Assembly: GCA_018296165.2 (NCBI GenBank)
Contig: JACKQL020000019.1
Span: 62,001 to 126,000 of the forward strand
Origin: Termitomyces sp. T153
Taxonomy: Eukaryota; Basidiomycota; Agaricomycetes; Agaricales; Lyophyllaceae
Direction of reading: 5' to 3'
DNA length: 64,000 bases
The notes below the pieces were generated by a model. That model worked only from the letters and a program-made list of their open reading frames with translations, was not told where the DNA came from and made no database searches. Shown here one piece after another: positions 52,681 through 64,000 of the stretch. The translations under genes were made by a program, and so were the position numbers. Within the stretch, counting starts at the first letter, position 1; every line of letters begins with the position of its first letter.

Positions 52681-54510
52681 ATGTCTGCACTACATAATAT
52701 TAATGATACCGGAATGACAGTCGCTGCTCTTGCACTTGGCTCGAATGTAGGCGATCGATTTCACAATATCGAGCTCGCACTCCGCCTGCTGGAAGTTCCT
52801 AGAGCGAACCTGTCGTCCGAGGATCTCCAGCAATGTAACGCAGATGTGTATGCTGCAGTAGTGGATACTAGTTTCCTATATGAGACTTCCCCTATGTACG
52901 TCACTGATCAACCCTCGTTCACCAACTGTGCATGCCTCGTGCGTCGTTTACATTCCTTCAGAGCGTCACTAAGCTTCAAGTAGCTTGAGACGAACATTCC
53001 ACCTTTGATTCTTCTTCGTCTTTTGAAACGCATCGAAACTACTGTTGGGCGTGTTCCTTCAATCCGTAATGGTCCTCGTGCCATCGACTTGGATATCGTT
53101 TTCTATGGAGCACAAGTGATAGACACCCGCTCGCCTAGCGAAAGAAACTCCCTAGAAAACTTAACGGGACAACTTGTCGTTCCACATCCCAGGATATCTG
53201 AGCGAGAATTCGTGCTACGGCCGCTCAATGAGTACGTAGATCGATATTCATGAGTCTAAATCTGATCCTGCCCACACGCAGTATGATCCCCGACTTCGTT
53301 CATCCCGTTCTCAAAGAGTCAATATCAAACCTATTCGACGCGCTTCCCGAAAAAGACCCTTCGCTGCGTAGAGTCATCCCCTTCCCTCGATATCCTCTCC
53401 CGACAGACTATGCCTGGGCCTATCCAGATGTGCCCGTCGTCCCTCCGACCTTAACATACTGGTCTTACCCCATAACCGGGAACGAAGCCCCTCTATACCC
53501 CACTCAGCGCAAAACACACCTTATGTCAACTCTCAACGCTACCCCCGATTCCTTCTCTGACGGTGCGATACACAACACGCTAGAAACGGCCATGTCCTTT
53601 GCCCGTGAATCCATCGACGCCGGCGCATCTATCATTGACATCGGCGGGTATTCAACAAGACCTGGTGCTGCCTTTGTCTCGAGGGAAGAAGAAACAAATC
53701 GTATCGTTCCCATCGTCAAAGCTATAAGAGATGTAGACGCCAGCTCGTCAGACCTTGACGGCCAACTGAAAGAAGTTCTCATTAGTATCGATACTTTTCG
53801 ATGGGAAGTAGCAAGGGCTTCGATATTGGCAGGAGCAAACTGTATCAACGACGTCTACGCTTTCACGGGTCGTGAAGATGCATGGCCTCTCGTAGATGCT
53901 GATGCAATACAGCGGTCGGAGGAATGTATGGCTGGAATGAAAAGCGTCGCACGCGAGTTCGCTGTTCCTGTCATTTTGATGCACTCACGCGGTGATGCTG
54001 GGAAGAATAAGGACTACGGCAAGTACGGACCTGGACCTGGTGTTGTGATTCGTGGTGTTCAGATTGAACTTGGAGTCAAGGTCGAATGTATCATCAAAGG
54101 GAGAGGTAGCGTGCGGCGGTGGATGGTTATTGTGGACTCCGGTATCGGGTTCAGCAAGACAGTTGAGGGGAATTTAGAAGTTCTGAGGGATGGTGCGAGT
54201 ATTGTGGCGGACGTTCAGGTCGACGGCAGTTCGTAACTCTTTTCTGTAGTCTCCTTTAGAAACCTAATCTTGTACAGAACGGAATCCTCTCAGAGGTTAT
54301 TCTCAGCTTGTAGGAGCGTCGCGCAAGTCTTTCCTTGGTACGATTCTTGCACAAGGAGAAAGGGGACGGAAGACGTTGCCAAAAGAGCGGATCTGGGCTA
54401 CAGCTGCGGGCGTTGTTTGCGCAGTTCAACAAGGGGCGCTTGTCGTACGTGTGCATGACACAAGGGAGATGGCCGATGTTGTCACCGTTGCAGACCAATT
54501 ATGGCAATAG
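52681..54510 (+). CDS. FOL1: Folate-synthesis protein: HPPK-DHPS fusion (FOL1-like)
   Basis: Four exons (52681-52938, 52984-53231, 53282-54228, 54278-54510) give 561 residues. Residues ~14-169 are 6-hydroxymethyl-7,8-dihydropterin pyrophosphokinase: LALGSNVGDRFHNIELAL, FLYETSPMYVTDQPSF and GPRAIDLDIVFYG with the metal-binding Asp pair. Residues ~245-560 are dihydropteroate synthase: STLNATPDSFSDGA, DAGASIIDIGGYSTRPGA, ILMHSRGD, IVDSGIGFSKT, LVGASRKSFLG and the closing VVRVHDTREM. Together they make dihydropteroate from hydroxymethyl-dihydropterin and p-aminobenzoate. The yeast-type N-terminal dihydroneopterin aldolase is absent and the 204-bp upstream gap has no room for it. The last intron uses a GTTCGT donor and a CTAAT branch-like site. 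Confidence 0.93.
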
Positions 54511-54536
54511 GAAATCTAAAACATTACATACCATTC

Positions 54537-55095
54537 ATGTGGATTGAACCATGTTGGGAACCCCCCTTTCTACGAGAAACCCCTGGGTTTCTCCGCCGAC
54601 TATTTGGAGCCAAAAACTAAATAGACTGCGCCGATGATAAGTACCACTCGCGCTGAAATTTCCCCAAATCACAATTGTGTGATTGACATTGCAATAAGAA
54701 CATATCATTTCAACAGTACCTATCCAAAGCAAAGACTCAGACAACATTCCAATGATTCACGAAGATCAATGTGTGTACTCCACACTTGCAAGGTCAGCAG
54801 CACAGAGTTCAAGTCATTGAGTGTGCTGGTAACAGGAGCATAGGAATTAAGCCATACAAATGTGCCTCTGAGATCATTGTGATTGGTAAGACAGAAGTTC
54901 AGAAAAGTGTTAAACCCAAGGTTGTTTCGGCGGCATTGGGCTGGTCGATGGTCGAGCGGTGATTCAACGACAATGTTTGGCAACGGTCTTGGGAGGTCTC
55001 TCGCTTACATCAATTCCGATTTAATGTGGGGGATTGCATTGAAAGGAACCCTGAGTTTCTCCAAGAAAGGGTGTTTCCAGATAGTTGAATCCCAT
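54537..55095. repeat. MITE-like element with imperfect terminal inverted repeats
   Basis: The left end (54537-54594: TGGATTGAACC, GGGAACC, CCTTTCTACGAGAAAC) is roughly the reverse complement of the right end (55041-55095: GTTTCTCCAAGAAAGG, GTTTCC, GTTGAATCCCA). The inner left arm itself holds a perfect hairpin GAGAAACCC-CT-GGGTTTCTC. No transposase, and no clear target duplication seen. The element begins 26 bp after the folate-gene stop codon and so lies in its 3' UTR or terminator region. Confidence 0.5.
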
Positions 55096-55692
55096 TTGTG
55101 TAGTCAATCTTCCTGATGGACCTAGACATATGACAGACATGACAAGAAAGAAAGGAGCCTCAGTGTCTATTGTGAATAAAGAGCAACTTGATTGGTCTTC
55201 ATACCTATGACAGACACAACAAGAAAAAAATGCTATGTATGGTTTGAGAAAGTGGTCTATCTAAGCACAAAAGAAAGGCGGACTTACAGCCTCAGTGCAT
55301 GTCTATAAAGCAGCTGAGAATGAAAACTGACGAGTGAAGTCTACTAAACATGTGATTGTGACCTAGACCAGAAGCAATGACTCGATCCATGGGTCGACAC
55401 TTGCCACAAGCACTTTTCATAACATGAGACCCCTTTGAGTTGCCCTTGTAGTTTGATTGTGTGAACATTTTATTGATTGTATTAAGAATTCTGTCACTTT
55501 GTTGTGGTGACTAGGTGATTGGCACCATAGTAGCTGTCAAGTTTAGAAGTGATGGCCATAACACAAATAGCTATAGGCGGATTGCAGCATTCTTTGAATA
55601 ATATGCACGAAAAAAAAAACGAAATTTTGTCAATGGAATATCAGCAGCGTTCCAAGGAGGCCGTGTGAAATATTGTTAATTTGGGTCCCCCC
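55096..55692. other. Intergenic; short direct repeats, no gene
   Basis: Imperfect direct repeats ATATGACAGACATGACAAGA (about 55126) and CTATGACAGACACAACAAGA (about 55205). Otherwise nothing recognisable. The region upstream of 55693 serves the next gene as promoter. Confidence 0.4.
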
Positions 55693-57527
55693 ATGACCAA
55701 GCCAATCGGCATCTTCAAGTCATCGCTTCGTTCACCTAGATTTCACCTCGGAACCTCTAGACGATATAGTGACCGACCCGCAGCTCATTCTGGGAGTGAC
55801 GTTGACCTTGAAGCTGCGTGTCGTAGAAGAAGGACAGAATGGAAACGAAAACAAGGAGTCGGTGGTTTTTTATAGGTCGAAATCTATAGAACTAATTGCC
55901 AGGAATTAGGGACAATCCTTTCTGGACCATCTCATTTTGACTGTTCGAGGAGGTACGAATTCTACAATCTCCATATCTACGCGTTCCAAAATTTTGGACA
56001 GGTAACGGTGGGAACGGGTGCGCTGCATTCCATCGAGAGAAGTACAAACCTTTCGGACCTCCTTCGGGTGGAGATGGCGGGCGCGGGGGCGATGTTTACA
56101 TTCTGCCGACCTCTGGTTTAACAACTCTTTCCTCGGTCCCTAATCGAGTTATCGGCCAATCCGGAGGACATGGTCAAGGAACGTGGCAAAATGGCAAGAA
56201 CGGTGAACCAACTATCATCAAAGTACCCTTAGGTACTGTTGTTCGAGAGTTACCACGAGACGACCCGCGACGCTCGAAAGACGAATGGGAGGCTGAGGAG
56301 GAATCCACTGCAGGACTCACACCATTGGAAAAACGCGACAAAATGCGCGAGAATAGGTGGCTTCATTACCCTCGCTCTGGAGAGACCAACGTACAGAGAG
56401 ACTCTTTCAAGGAAGCTGAGGCTTCTCTGTACAAACAGGAAAGAGTGAGACGGATAGCAAGGCGGAAGAAGGGTCTTACACCCATCCATCTCGACCTCGA
56501 CAAGGAAGAGGTGTTAGAGCGTTCCGTGGATGCCCCTCTGGGCAGCAAACAACCGGAACCAACTGGTTTTCTCATTGCCTTAGGAGGCTCAGGTGGTCTG
56601 GGAAATCCTCATTTCGCATCTGCAGTGAACCGTTCACCAAAGTTTGCGTCAAGAGGACAAAAGGGAGAGCGCATTACCTTTTCTCTTGAACTTAAGCTTA
56701 TTGCAGACATTGGTCTCGTCGGGATGCCGAACGCGGGGAAGAGTACATTGTTGCGTGCCCTTACAGGCGGACGAGCCAAGACAGAAGTTGCTGGTTATGC
56801 GTTCACGACGCTGAATCCGGTTGTAGGTGTTGTTCGTGTTGCGGAAGACGGTACTTTCGAGGGCGGGATCTCAGGCAATCATATTTATGATGAGACTCAG
56901 GTGGAAGAGGAGCAACAACGGGAACGTATGGAGAAAGGGGAGCTTGCGAACGTCTTAACACGAAACCAAAGCCCGGTGGAAGCTCAAGAGGACGAGATCA
57001 CACTGCGGCCTGGCCATCGCTTCGATATCGTTGAAGACTTCCGATTCACTATTGCTGATAATCCTGGCCTTATATCCCGGGCGGCCGAAAACGTTGGCTT
57101 AGGACATTCTTTCTTGCGATCTATAGAACGTTCACTTGCCCTTGTTTACGTCGTGGACCTTTCGGGTCCTGCGCCCTGGGACGAACTCAGGGTGCTGCGT
57201 GACGAACTGGAGCAATATCAGCCTGGCATGAGCACGAAGGCTCGAATGGTGATCGCAAATAAAGCTGACTTACTTGCTGGTGACGGAGACCCTGCAGCCG
57301 TTGAGGACGCGAAGCGGAAACTCAGCATGCTGCAGCGTTTCGTCAATGCGCAAATGATTGTTCACGAAGGCTCAGGTGATGCCTTCACTTTAGACGTTGT
57401 TCCGACCTCAGCAAAGTTCAGCCAGAATCTAGTCAAGGTTGTCGGGCTCATGCGGTCATATGTTGAAGAAGCTAAAGAACACCGTATGCTTTCCTACCTT
57501 AGTCATAAACTCCTACTTGGAGAATAA
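55693..57527 (+). CDS. MTG2: Mitochondrial Obg-family GTPase (Mtg2-like)
   Basis: Three exons (55693-55857, 55910-55952, 56002-57527) give 577 residues. The Arg/Ser-rich start MTKPIGIFKSSLRSPRFHLG lacks acidic residues and looks like a mitochondrial presequence. The glycine-rich Obg fold follows (FLDHLILTVRGGNGGNGCAA, GPPSGGDGGRGGDVYILPTS, SVPNRVIGQSGGHGQGTWQN), interrupted by a charged insert (residues ~130-215). It resumes with GGSGGLGNPHFASAVNRSP. The G domain has GMPNAGKST (G1, ~309), DNPGLI (G3, ~421), NKADLL (G4, ~489) and TSAK (G5, ~538). Known role: large-subunit assembly of mitochondrial ribosomes. The first donor (GTCGGT) is atypical, so exon 1 is less certain. Confidence 0.93.
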
Positions 57528-60500
57528 GCCGCATAATTAAATTACGCATATTCTAATTCATATACCTAGGCCTCAGATCCGATGTAAGCCACAGCCTGAG
57601 TTGATCTAGCGCGTTGGTCTATAAAGCCTCCGAATCGGATGCCACAGCCGTCAACCTTGTACCAGCAGATTATGGCATAAACGTGTCCAATTCGACGTGG
57701 ATGTAAAACCCAGCGAAGACGCCACTGGCGAACTAATCGGTTATTTTGGCTTAGTTATGGTTTAGGGTGACTTCACTGTGGGTCAGTTACACAATGAATA
57801 GAAGACCGGCTGACGACTCAAGACATAGATCAGCATACTTGGATGTGGATCCAGTGACAACGAGTTACCCACGCAAATGGGGACAATACACCTGAATCGA
57901 AAGCCACGTTCGCATCATCATCATCCATCCATCGTCACTATCGATGTGAAGTGAGCTGAACATGAGTTAGTAGGTTGTTGCCATTATTGCGGCTGCAGAT
58001 CCATATTCTTTGGCTTTGGAAAAACTATTTCGGCTTACCTTAAACCTTCTTAATGCATGGCTTTAGTGTCTATAGTAGCGATCTCGGCTTGCCTTCAAAC
58101 TTCTTGATGGATAGCTATTGAAGATGTCGAGATAGAGTCCCGTGGTCTTTCAGGTCATTATAACCATTCAAGATGTCGGTGGCTCCGATATACGTAGTAA
58201 TTATAACGTTACTCGAAGCTTTACGAGCACTGGCAGGTTCAATTGCAATTCTTCCCACTTCTCGGGGCATCGATTATTGCGACTGCGCGTGCGGCTCTAT
58301 CAACGCGTCACTTTTAATGATCCAGGCTCGTGTTCTCGATGTCTCTCCACACAATATTTGAATCACAGGATCTGACGATTATCTCGCTCCATGATGAGAA
58401 CTTCCACTCTTCACACAATTTTTTTGGACTGTCTGAGTTGATCGATTGGAGGGTGACAAAAGGTCAAGCAGACCCTGGAGAAAAAAGGTAGACAATCATT
58501 TCACGAAGTGTAGGATCAAAAAATAACTATACTTTTGCGCAGCAAACCGATCACAGGCCATTTGGAAACTTTCCAGCTTGTAATCCACTTGTAATGTCAC
58601 TCCGGCTTTTGCAATCCTGTGTCACCGCAAAGGAATGAAACTCAACTATAGTTGGCCAATTCTTGACACGAAGATGTGATATGTTTAGATACTTGTCTTA
58701 CTCAGTCCAAGGCGTGTTCGACATGGGGGCGCCACAACTTGACAAAGATGAAGCCTACCCTTCACGAAAAACGATCACGTCAGATTTTGACAGTGACCAA
58801 AGATACTCTATATATACTGATCACTCTCCGTAACGTGAAAAGTGAGCGGCGTTGTCGCACACGTCCCAATCGCAGAACGAATGCAATCTGAATCTGATGG
58901 CCATCTATGTAGAATCTGTGTCCACGACCTCTTATCTATCTATGATCTTTGTGAGTCTTTGTGATAATACCTTGCGTGGGTGTATCTTCGGATATTTTAA
59001 GGACTAGAATCTGATCACGATGGATCTATCTCAAAACGAGATGTAACCAGGGCAAAGCATGTAAAAAGCATGAACATGAGGAGACTGGAGCGAAAAAACC
59101 ATCAATAACAATCAGTCACGTACCCTGTGCTACCATGTGCTGACAGGAAAGCTTGTAACATATACCAGATTCTTTGGGCGCTATGGACTTAGAGACTCGG
59201 AGAAGCTTGTAAATTGAAAAAAGTAAGAAAGTATAGTATGATATCCCCTATACACAACCCGGATCATCGCTTTCAGGGAAAAATCTCGGACGTTAAGGGT
59301 TCAAATACTAATATACGCATTGCACATCAGCTGGTACCAAGATAAGGATAGTCACAAAACAGAGGAACGAAACTGCAACACAACAACTTTAGGGAACGGA
59401 TTGGCAAAAATGCCTGAGAAAGTGATATCGATATCATCTGTTATCACACCCAGATGAAAATCCTCCATACAGTAAAATGTTGTTTGAAACGACCGAGCGC
59501 ACGCTGCTACCGCCACATAACACTCGTTACAGACCAAAGTTTTCCTGCGGATCCAGAAGGTCGATAAAAATATCAACGTACCTTGACTAGATGGCTATGT
59601 TGCACAAACAATGCTGTCGAAGAGATTTTAGCCTCCCTTGTTCATACCCTGACAAAAGAAACAAGAGACAGACGTCTTCTGTCTCGTATGTAGAAATCGG
59701 TCATCGAGTATAACGTTCATAAGGTCTCGACAAGCGTTCAGATCTTTAGATCCGCATTGTGTTCAGCAGGTATAAGAGTTGTCAACGGATTTTCTGTCTC
59801 TGTCAATGTTTGAACAGGTTGACATCCGATGCCGAGAAGTTTTAGCCTCCACTTCGTGTGTATTTCAGGTCGAGTATGAATAGAGAATCCGAAACGAGTT
59901 AAAAGCTGCCGGTCTGGCGGTCATTCACAGTTATCTTCAATTGGATCAATTGGAATCAATCTTGATTGGCATTTCGCGTAAAAACGTGGAAACGCCACCT
60001 GCCTGATTTGTGATGAGGCCATCCCTTTGTTTCTTTTGCTGCTGATTGCTGACTGCTGATTGCTTGAGTTTGGTGCTTAAGTTTGGTTACTTCACAGCCA
60101 AGGAGAGATAAAGTTATGTCGGGGAATGTAAGTATTGTGTGGTGCGCACCTTTAACCGAGAGACTTGCCTATACTTGTCGGCTTGGCAGTTGATCAGGTG
60201 AGCTTAATGCTCCTGGATAAATGCTCAATAAATGCTCAATTGAAAAACAAGAATTCAAAGGAATCAAAGATCGCTGGTCCTCAGGGCGGCAGGATCATAT
60301 TAAATGGTGTACGAATTTGTACGTACTTCCTATCGATGGAACGTTTTGGACTCGTTTGACAACTAGTGCCCACAGAAAGTCCTCCAAATAATCCCTGTAA
60401 TCGATCTTCAGTTCCGTTGGTGCCGAATCGTTAATGATCAGTAATGAGTCTCGACACTATCTAACTACACATGTGTTGCGGCTCATATTTCTTCTATCTT

Positions 60501-62076
60501 AGTAAAAACAGCCTATCGGAATTGTGCACATGGCCTGCCTTGCTAATTGCTATTGTTACGTATTCTGGAACAATTATGCTGTGACCCTTAGTGAGACAGT
60601 GCATTACTTGTTCACATATGAAGGGCCTGCGGGCGGTCTTCATATCCACCGAGGCGATGCTCAATGCTATCGTTGCGATATGGGCGGTGTCAAGCTCGCC
60701 CCCCCTTCACTCAGGTTATATTTCACTTTGATGATAAGCACTATGCAAACTTGATGAAACGGTAACTGAATTCCGTAGAACCGATATCACTGATACGAAA
60801 TGCGCGTGTGCACGAGCCCCTTGCAAGTTCCGATTTCTTAAAATTATATTGCAAGCGAGAGAAGCGTCTCTGTGAGTCCGTTCAAATTGAACTTCTTTCT
60901 TCTATGGAATTCCGAATTTCTGCCGATTTTTTCGGTACAATTGATCGTACATAATATAAGGGGGACGTAAGTCCTCATCGAACGTTTTACGAGACTCACG
61001 GGGGTCCCGGATTCAATGTACGATTCTCGCTTGTTTCGTTTTTGTCCGTTCCGCGTCAAAAAAAAATCAAAATATGATGAATCTACGTTACGTTTCCGAG
61101 CGCTGATGAAAAACAATGGAAATAAGTTATGCAAAGTCTAGGCGTGGATAGCTTCCCGTACATATGAGATACCTGCTTCTATTGTACTATGCCTACCTCG
61201 CACAGCAATGGATTCTCGATGTTTTTTCCGGTATTTCTTCATTGATATTTATTTCCATTTCCATACAAGAGAGACGATATGGAACGAAAACAGAAATGCT
61301 CAGAATTCGTTGGAGTCCTTTCTCAACCAATGCCACAGCGAACTAACAATGGACTCTGCAAACACTGTGACATGATTCGTGGCCTAGCACTAGGGGCCTG
61401 CTGTGGGTTACATATTTACATAGGGACAATCGATAGGTATATGCATATAAGGAAGGCCAACGGCATATTGACAGCTGGCGGCAGAAATGCCGCCGGGATC
61501 TTTGTATCCCGGATTCTCCCCTGCCCAGACAAATCAGAGAATGTATCAAAGATTAGATCAATTGGAGCAACTGGTAACGATTTTGTTTCTATTCTGTCGA
61601 GTATACATACTTAAGAACTTACTTTTCGGGACTCGGGTGCGGGTCGATTTTTTATCGAAAAAGTTTCAATGTGTGTCCTTTGTGTGTAGTATTGTTATTT
61701 CTGCGGTGTTAATGTGGAAACGGACCCATTTTACGCAGATCTCTTCCGTTTGATATTTGGGCCCTCGCGGCACAAACGAGAACTTTCTGCAATGCAGGGG
61801 CACATTGACAGGACATGCCTTTTCAAGGGTCCTATGATAGAACTTATGTGTTTCACAAGCGATTGGAAATTTGCCGCCGGATTTGAGAAGCAATTCATTT
61901 GGGTCCTTGAGTAAGTTTCCGATCCATATCCAAGGAACTTAGGATATAGCCAGAAACATGTTTGAAAACGATTTTCAATGGCTGTTCTGCTTTCCGTGGG
62001 GTCAAAAGACCCCAACTTACGGACCGAACCCTTGCGTAAGCGAGAGGACTGACGCTTTTCAGACGCAATTTAGGCA
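57528..62076. other. Gene-poor interval of about 4.5 kb
   Basis: No open frame carries a recognisable domain and none joins to neighbours with credible splice sites. Base composition is like the flanking genes, not CpG-depleted, so it is not an old silenced repeat. Small structures only: TATATATA at about 58809, GCTGATTGCTGACTGCTGAT near 60050, and a perfect hairpin GGGGTC-AAAA-GACCCC at about 61998-62013. Non-coding RNA or an unrecognised fast-evolving gene cannot be excluded. Confidence 0.45.
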
Positions 62077-62535
62077 ATGGATGCAGGTTCGTCTTGTTTA
62101 GGATTCTGGAATTTTCCGTTAGAGAACGAAAGGAAGGTATGTAGCGCCTTGGTTTTTTTGCACCCGAATACAGTGGTGAAAGATGGGCCGTTAGAAGTCA
62201 TTATGGAAGACTGCTATGCCGAGTCACTCTCATACTCCACGGATATGAAAAGTGAGTTCCTGTACGCCTCATTTCATAGGGATAGAAGGATTTTAACACT
62301 AAGAAAGAGCAGTACAAAGAGCTGGAGCCGTTGTGCGCAGCTCTCATGGACACGCGCATGGGTTGACGGAGTATCCCCATTCTGGATGGAACAATGTCGG
62401 GTCATGAGTCAAAATTGGAACATGCTGGGCATTTTGCCCCAAAAGGCACAGATCTTCCCAGATCTTCCCATGAGCGAGATTGGGAGTGCGCAGGGTCGGG
62501 TCCTCGAAATCGGGCATGAGGTGATTGGAGAGTGA
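62077..62535 (+). CDS. Unrecognised 152-codon open frame
   Basis: MDAGSSCLGFWNFPLENERK to ILEIGHEVIGE-like end, no recognisable motif, no signal peptide and no intron signals. A CAGATCTTCC unit is doubled near its end (62450-62470). It stands alone in the gap before the zinc-cluster gene. It may be a lineage-specific gene or chance; low confidence. Confidence 0.2.
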   Translation: MDAGSSCLGFWNFPLENERKVCSALVFLHPNTVVKDGPLEVIMEDCYAESLSYSTDMKSEFLYASFHRDRRILTLRKSSTKSWSRCAQLSWTRAWVDGVSPFWMEQCRVMSQNWNMLGILPQKAQIFPDLPMSEIGSAQGRVLEIGHEVIGE

Positions 62536-62666
62536 TTGCGGGGCTGCGGCAAATGCCAGAAGTCTATAGATGATAGAGAGCTGGATAAAAATAAGTAAGA
62601 GCACCTCTTTTCTGGCAAACGCGTACGTAGGTGGACGATTGACGACAGCGAGGCCTTGTATTTAAG

Positions 62667-64000
62667 ATGAAATCACAGACTACCGAATCGGGTCACGACC
62701 AAGAGCGAGGACGCAGAGCCAGTTCCGACTCGGATATGCAGGGACAGCTTGGGGACCATGAAAACCAAGTCTCCTCTCGAGGCTCTCCCTCCACGACAGC
62801 TGCCATGGACGACCCACAGCCTGTCCCGCCGCCCGCATCGACTGCACCGTACGTTGAGCACCACATACACCGTCTTATCCTGACTCTTTGTATGTTACAG
62901 CCAAATTCGTTCCAGGATAACCGTCGTTTGTGCAGAGGTCTGTCTCCCTACATCTCCCTCAGTTTTCAGCTCATCTTTAGATACAGTGTAAACGCCTCAA
63001 GCTCAAGTGTGACAGACGCACACCATGTGGGAGCTGTACAAAGCGCGATACTGTTTCGCGTTGTATCTACTCACCAGCGGCCGCAGAAAAGGTCGATCTA
63101 CATTCTATCAATAACCGCCTCATACAGGTTGAAACACTTCTTTCTTTGATAACTGCCGGCAAGACACCACCACCGTTCCAGTCATCGTATCCATTTGCCC
63201 AGGTTCCTATCGTTTCTTCACATTCTGCGACAGTCCGACCGAGCCGTGTCACTTCCAACACTGCCTCACCTATATCCATTCGTCTGGACGACCTTGTGAA
63301 CATATGGCTGGCACATTGTCAGCTTGATGTCTTTATGCCTGGTGACCAGGCTTCCGTCAAGTCCGAGACAGCGCAGGACGAACCTTTTGTCAAGCTCGAG
63401 CAATCACCTGTCGAGCTTTTGCATCTCTCTGACTCTGGCTCGCATCATGAAGATACGATCCCCATTGACCAAGGCCCATCGGCTGGTTCAAATGATGCTT
63501 CTACTACTCGACGAAGCTTACCTTCTCTGCACCTATATCATACACAATACCAAGAGGAGTGTTCCTATATCTCTCAGGATACCTACTCGTGCGATTTCAC
63601 AGCCTCACAGATGCTATCCTCCGACTCTGCTCCCTCATCAAAACAGCCTTCTGTAACGCCCGCAATATTTTCTCATCTCCCAGCCCCAGCTGTACGTATG
63701 CGACTCCTGAGTAGCGCATGCTCAACAATCCCACACCTTTCTCTCTTAATTCATTGGACAAGAGTATCTGAGCTTGCTGATCTAGGTGCTGCCACCCCAG
63801 AGGGGGATTGTCAGAGAACCTCAGCTAATGCTGTATTTGACGCTTGTTCAGGGTCCCGTTCTCCATCATCATCGCCCTTGCCCTCCAATCATGCGCCCAG
63901 CCTCCCTATATTCGCTTGTATGTGCTATTTGCTTGCTCTTGGAGCACTAGAGCCTCCTGGGGACGTATCAGTGGACCATTCCTTCTTGTACGCACTAGCC
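62667..64000 (+). CDS. Zn2Cys6 fungal transcription factor, 5' part (continues beyond window)
   Basis: Exons 62667-62848, 62901-62937 and 62987 onward join in phase (introns 52 and 49 nt) and stay open to the window end. After a polar N-terminus (MKSQTTESGHDQERGRRASS) comes a complete zinc cluster CAECKRLKLKC, then PCGSC, then C in VSRCIY: CX2CX6CX5CX2CX8C, split by the second intron between the first and second Cys. A short coiled-coil linker (VDLHSINNRLIQVETLLSL) follows, as in Gal4-type dimerisers, then a Ser-rich region. A later segment (MRLLSSACSTIPHLSLLIHW, CMCYLLALGALEPP) resembles the start of the fungal-specific regulatory domain. Target genes unknown. GTACGT at 63692 could be an alternative donor. 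Confidence 0.9.

Noticed and set aside
59290..59320. GGGTTCAAATAC as part of a tRNA gene
   Set aside because: No acceptor or anticodon stem can be paired around it.
60117..60360. Short spliced gene resembling a conidiation-type small protein (MSGN start with GTAAGT, later QLKNKNSKESKIA)
   Set aside because: Exon joins need an 8-nt exon and the similarity is only a few residues; insufficient support.
61998..62013. GGGGTC-AAAA-GACCCC hairpin as a terminator or ncRNA
   Set aside because: A single small hairpin in a eukaryotic gap has no specific meaning without expression evidence.

Overview
This window is nuclear DNA of a basidiomycete fungus, most likely a mushroom-forming Agaricomycete. The evidence is the many ~45-60 nt GT-AG introns, a pair of genes of the Agaricomycete fruit-body lectin family, a SNF5 protein carrying a GATA-type zinc finger, Agaricomycete-style Ty3/gypsy chromoviruses, and hAT and Tc1/mariner relics. 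All calls come from reading the sequence and its translations; no database search was run.

Positions 1 to about 31,370 are a transposon graveyard that is visibly poor in CpG, with the younger insert at 24.1-31.1 kb keeping more CpG. It holds a LINE scrap joined to a gypsy integrase scrap, and a degenerate gypsy gag-pol (1.9-8.3 kb). That gag-pol is split in its RNase H region by a small LTR element (5,717-7,780, target duplication CTAGC) that encodes a KH-like domain. Next come inverted LTRs and an internally deleted chromovirus (8.3-11.5 kb), another LTR with a 20-bp tandem array, and a Tc1/mariner relic. From 15.4 kb a roughly 3-kb hAT transposon has been split twice: by a chromovirus (17,753-23,828, TSD GTACT) and by a large non-autonomous LTR element (24,135-31,062, TSD TTGAT). 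The second insert carries, antisense to its own transcription, a spliced 342-codon gene.

Positions 31.7-42.8 kb are an accessory locus built around a ~5.1-kb tandem segmental duplication. Each copy carries an F-box-like gene, a four-exon secreted-protein gene and a fruit-body lectin gene. The secreted-protein gene is intact in copy 2 and frameshifted in copy 1. The lectins differ at a residue inside the conserved sugar-site region. The duplication is surrounded by F-box shards and a fragment of the secreted-gene promoter.

From 42.9 kb the window becomes conserved housekeeping DNA: SNF5 (chromatin remodelling, 8 exons), an APH-type kinase gene whose promoter abuts a long inverted repeat, a broken gene at 50.0-50.6 kb, SEC11 (signal peptidase, 6 exons, minus strand), a divergent HPPK-DHPS folate gene (FOL1-like, without the aldolase domain), a mitochondrial Obg GTPase (MTG2-like), a ~5-kb gene-poor gap, and the 5' part of a Zn2Cys6 transcription factor that runs off the window end.
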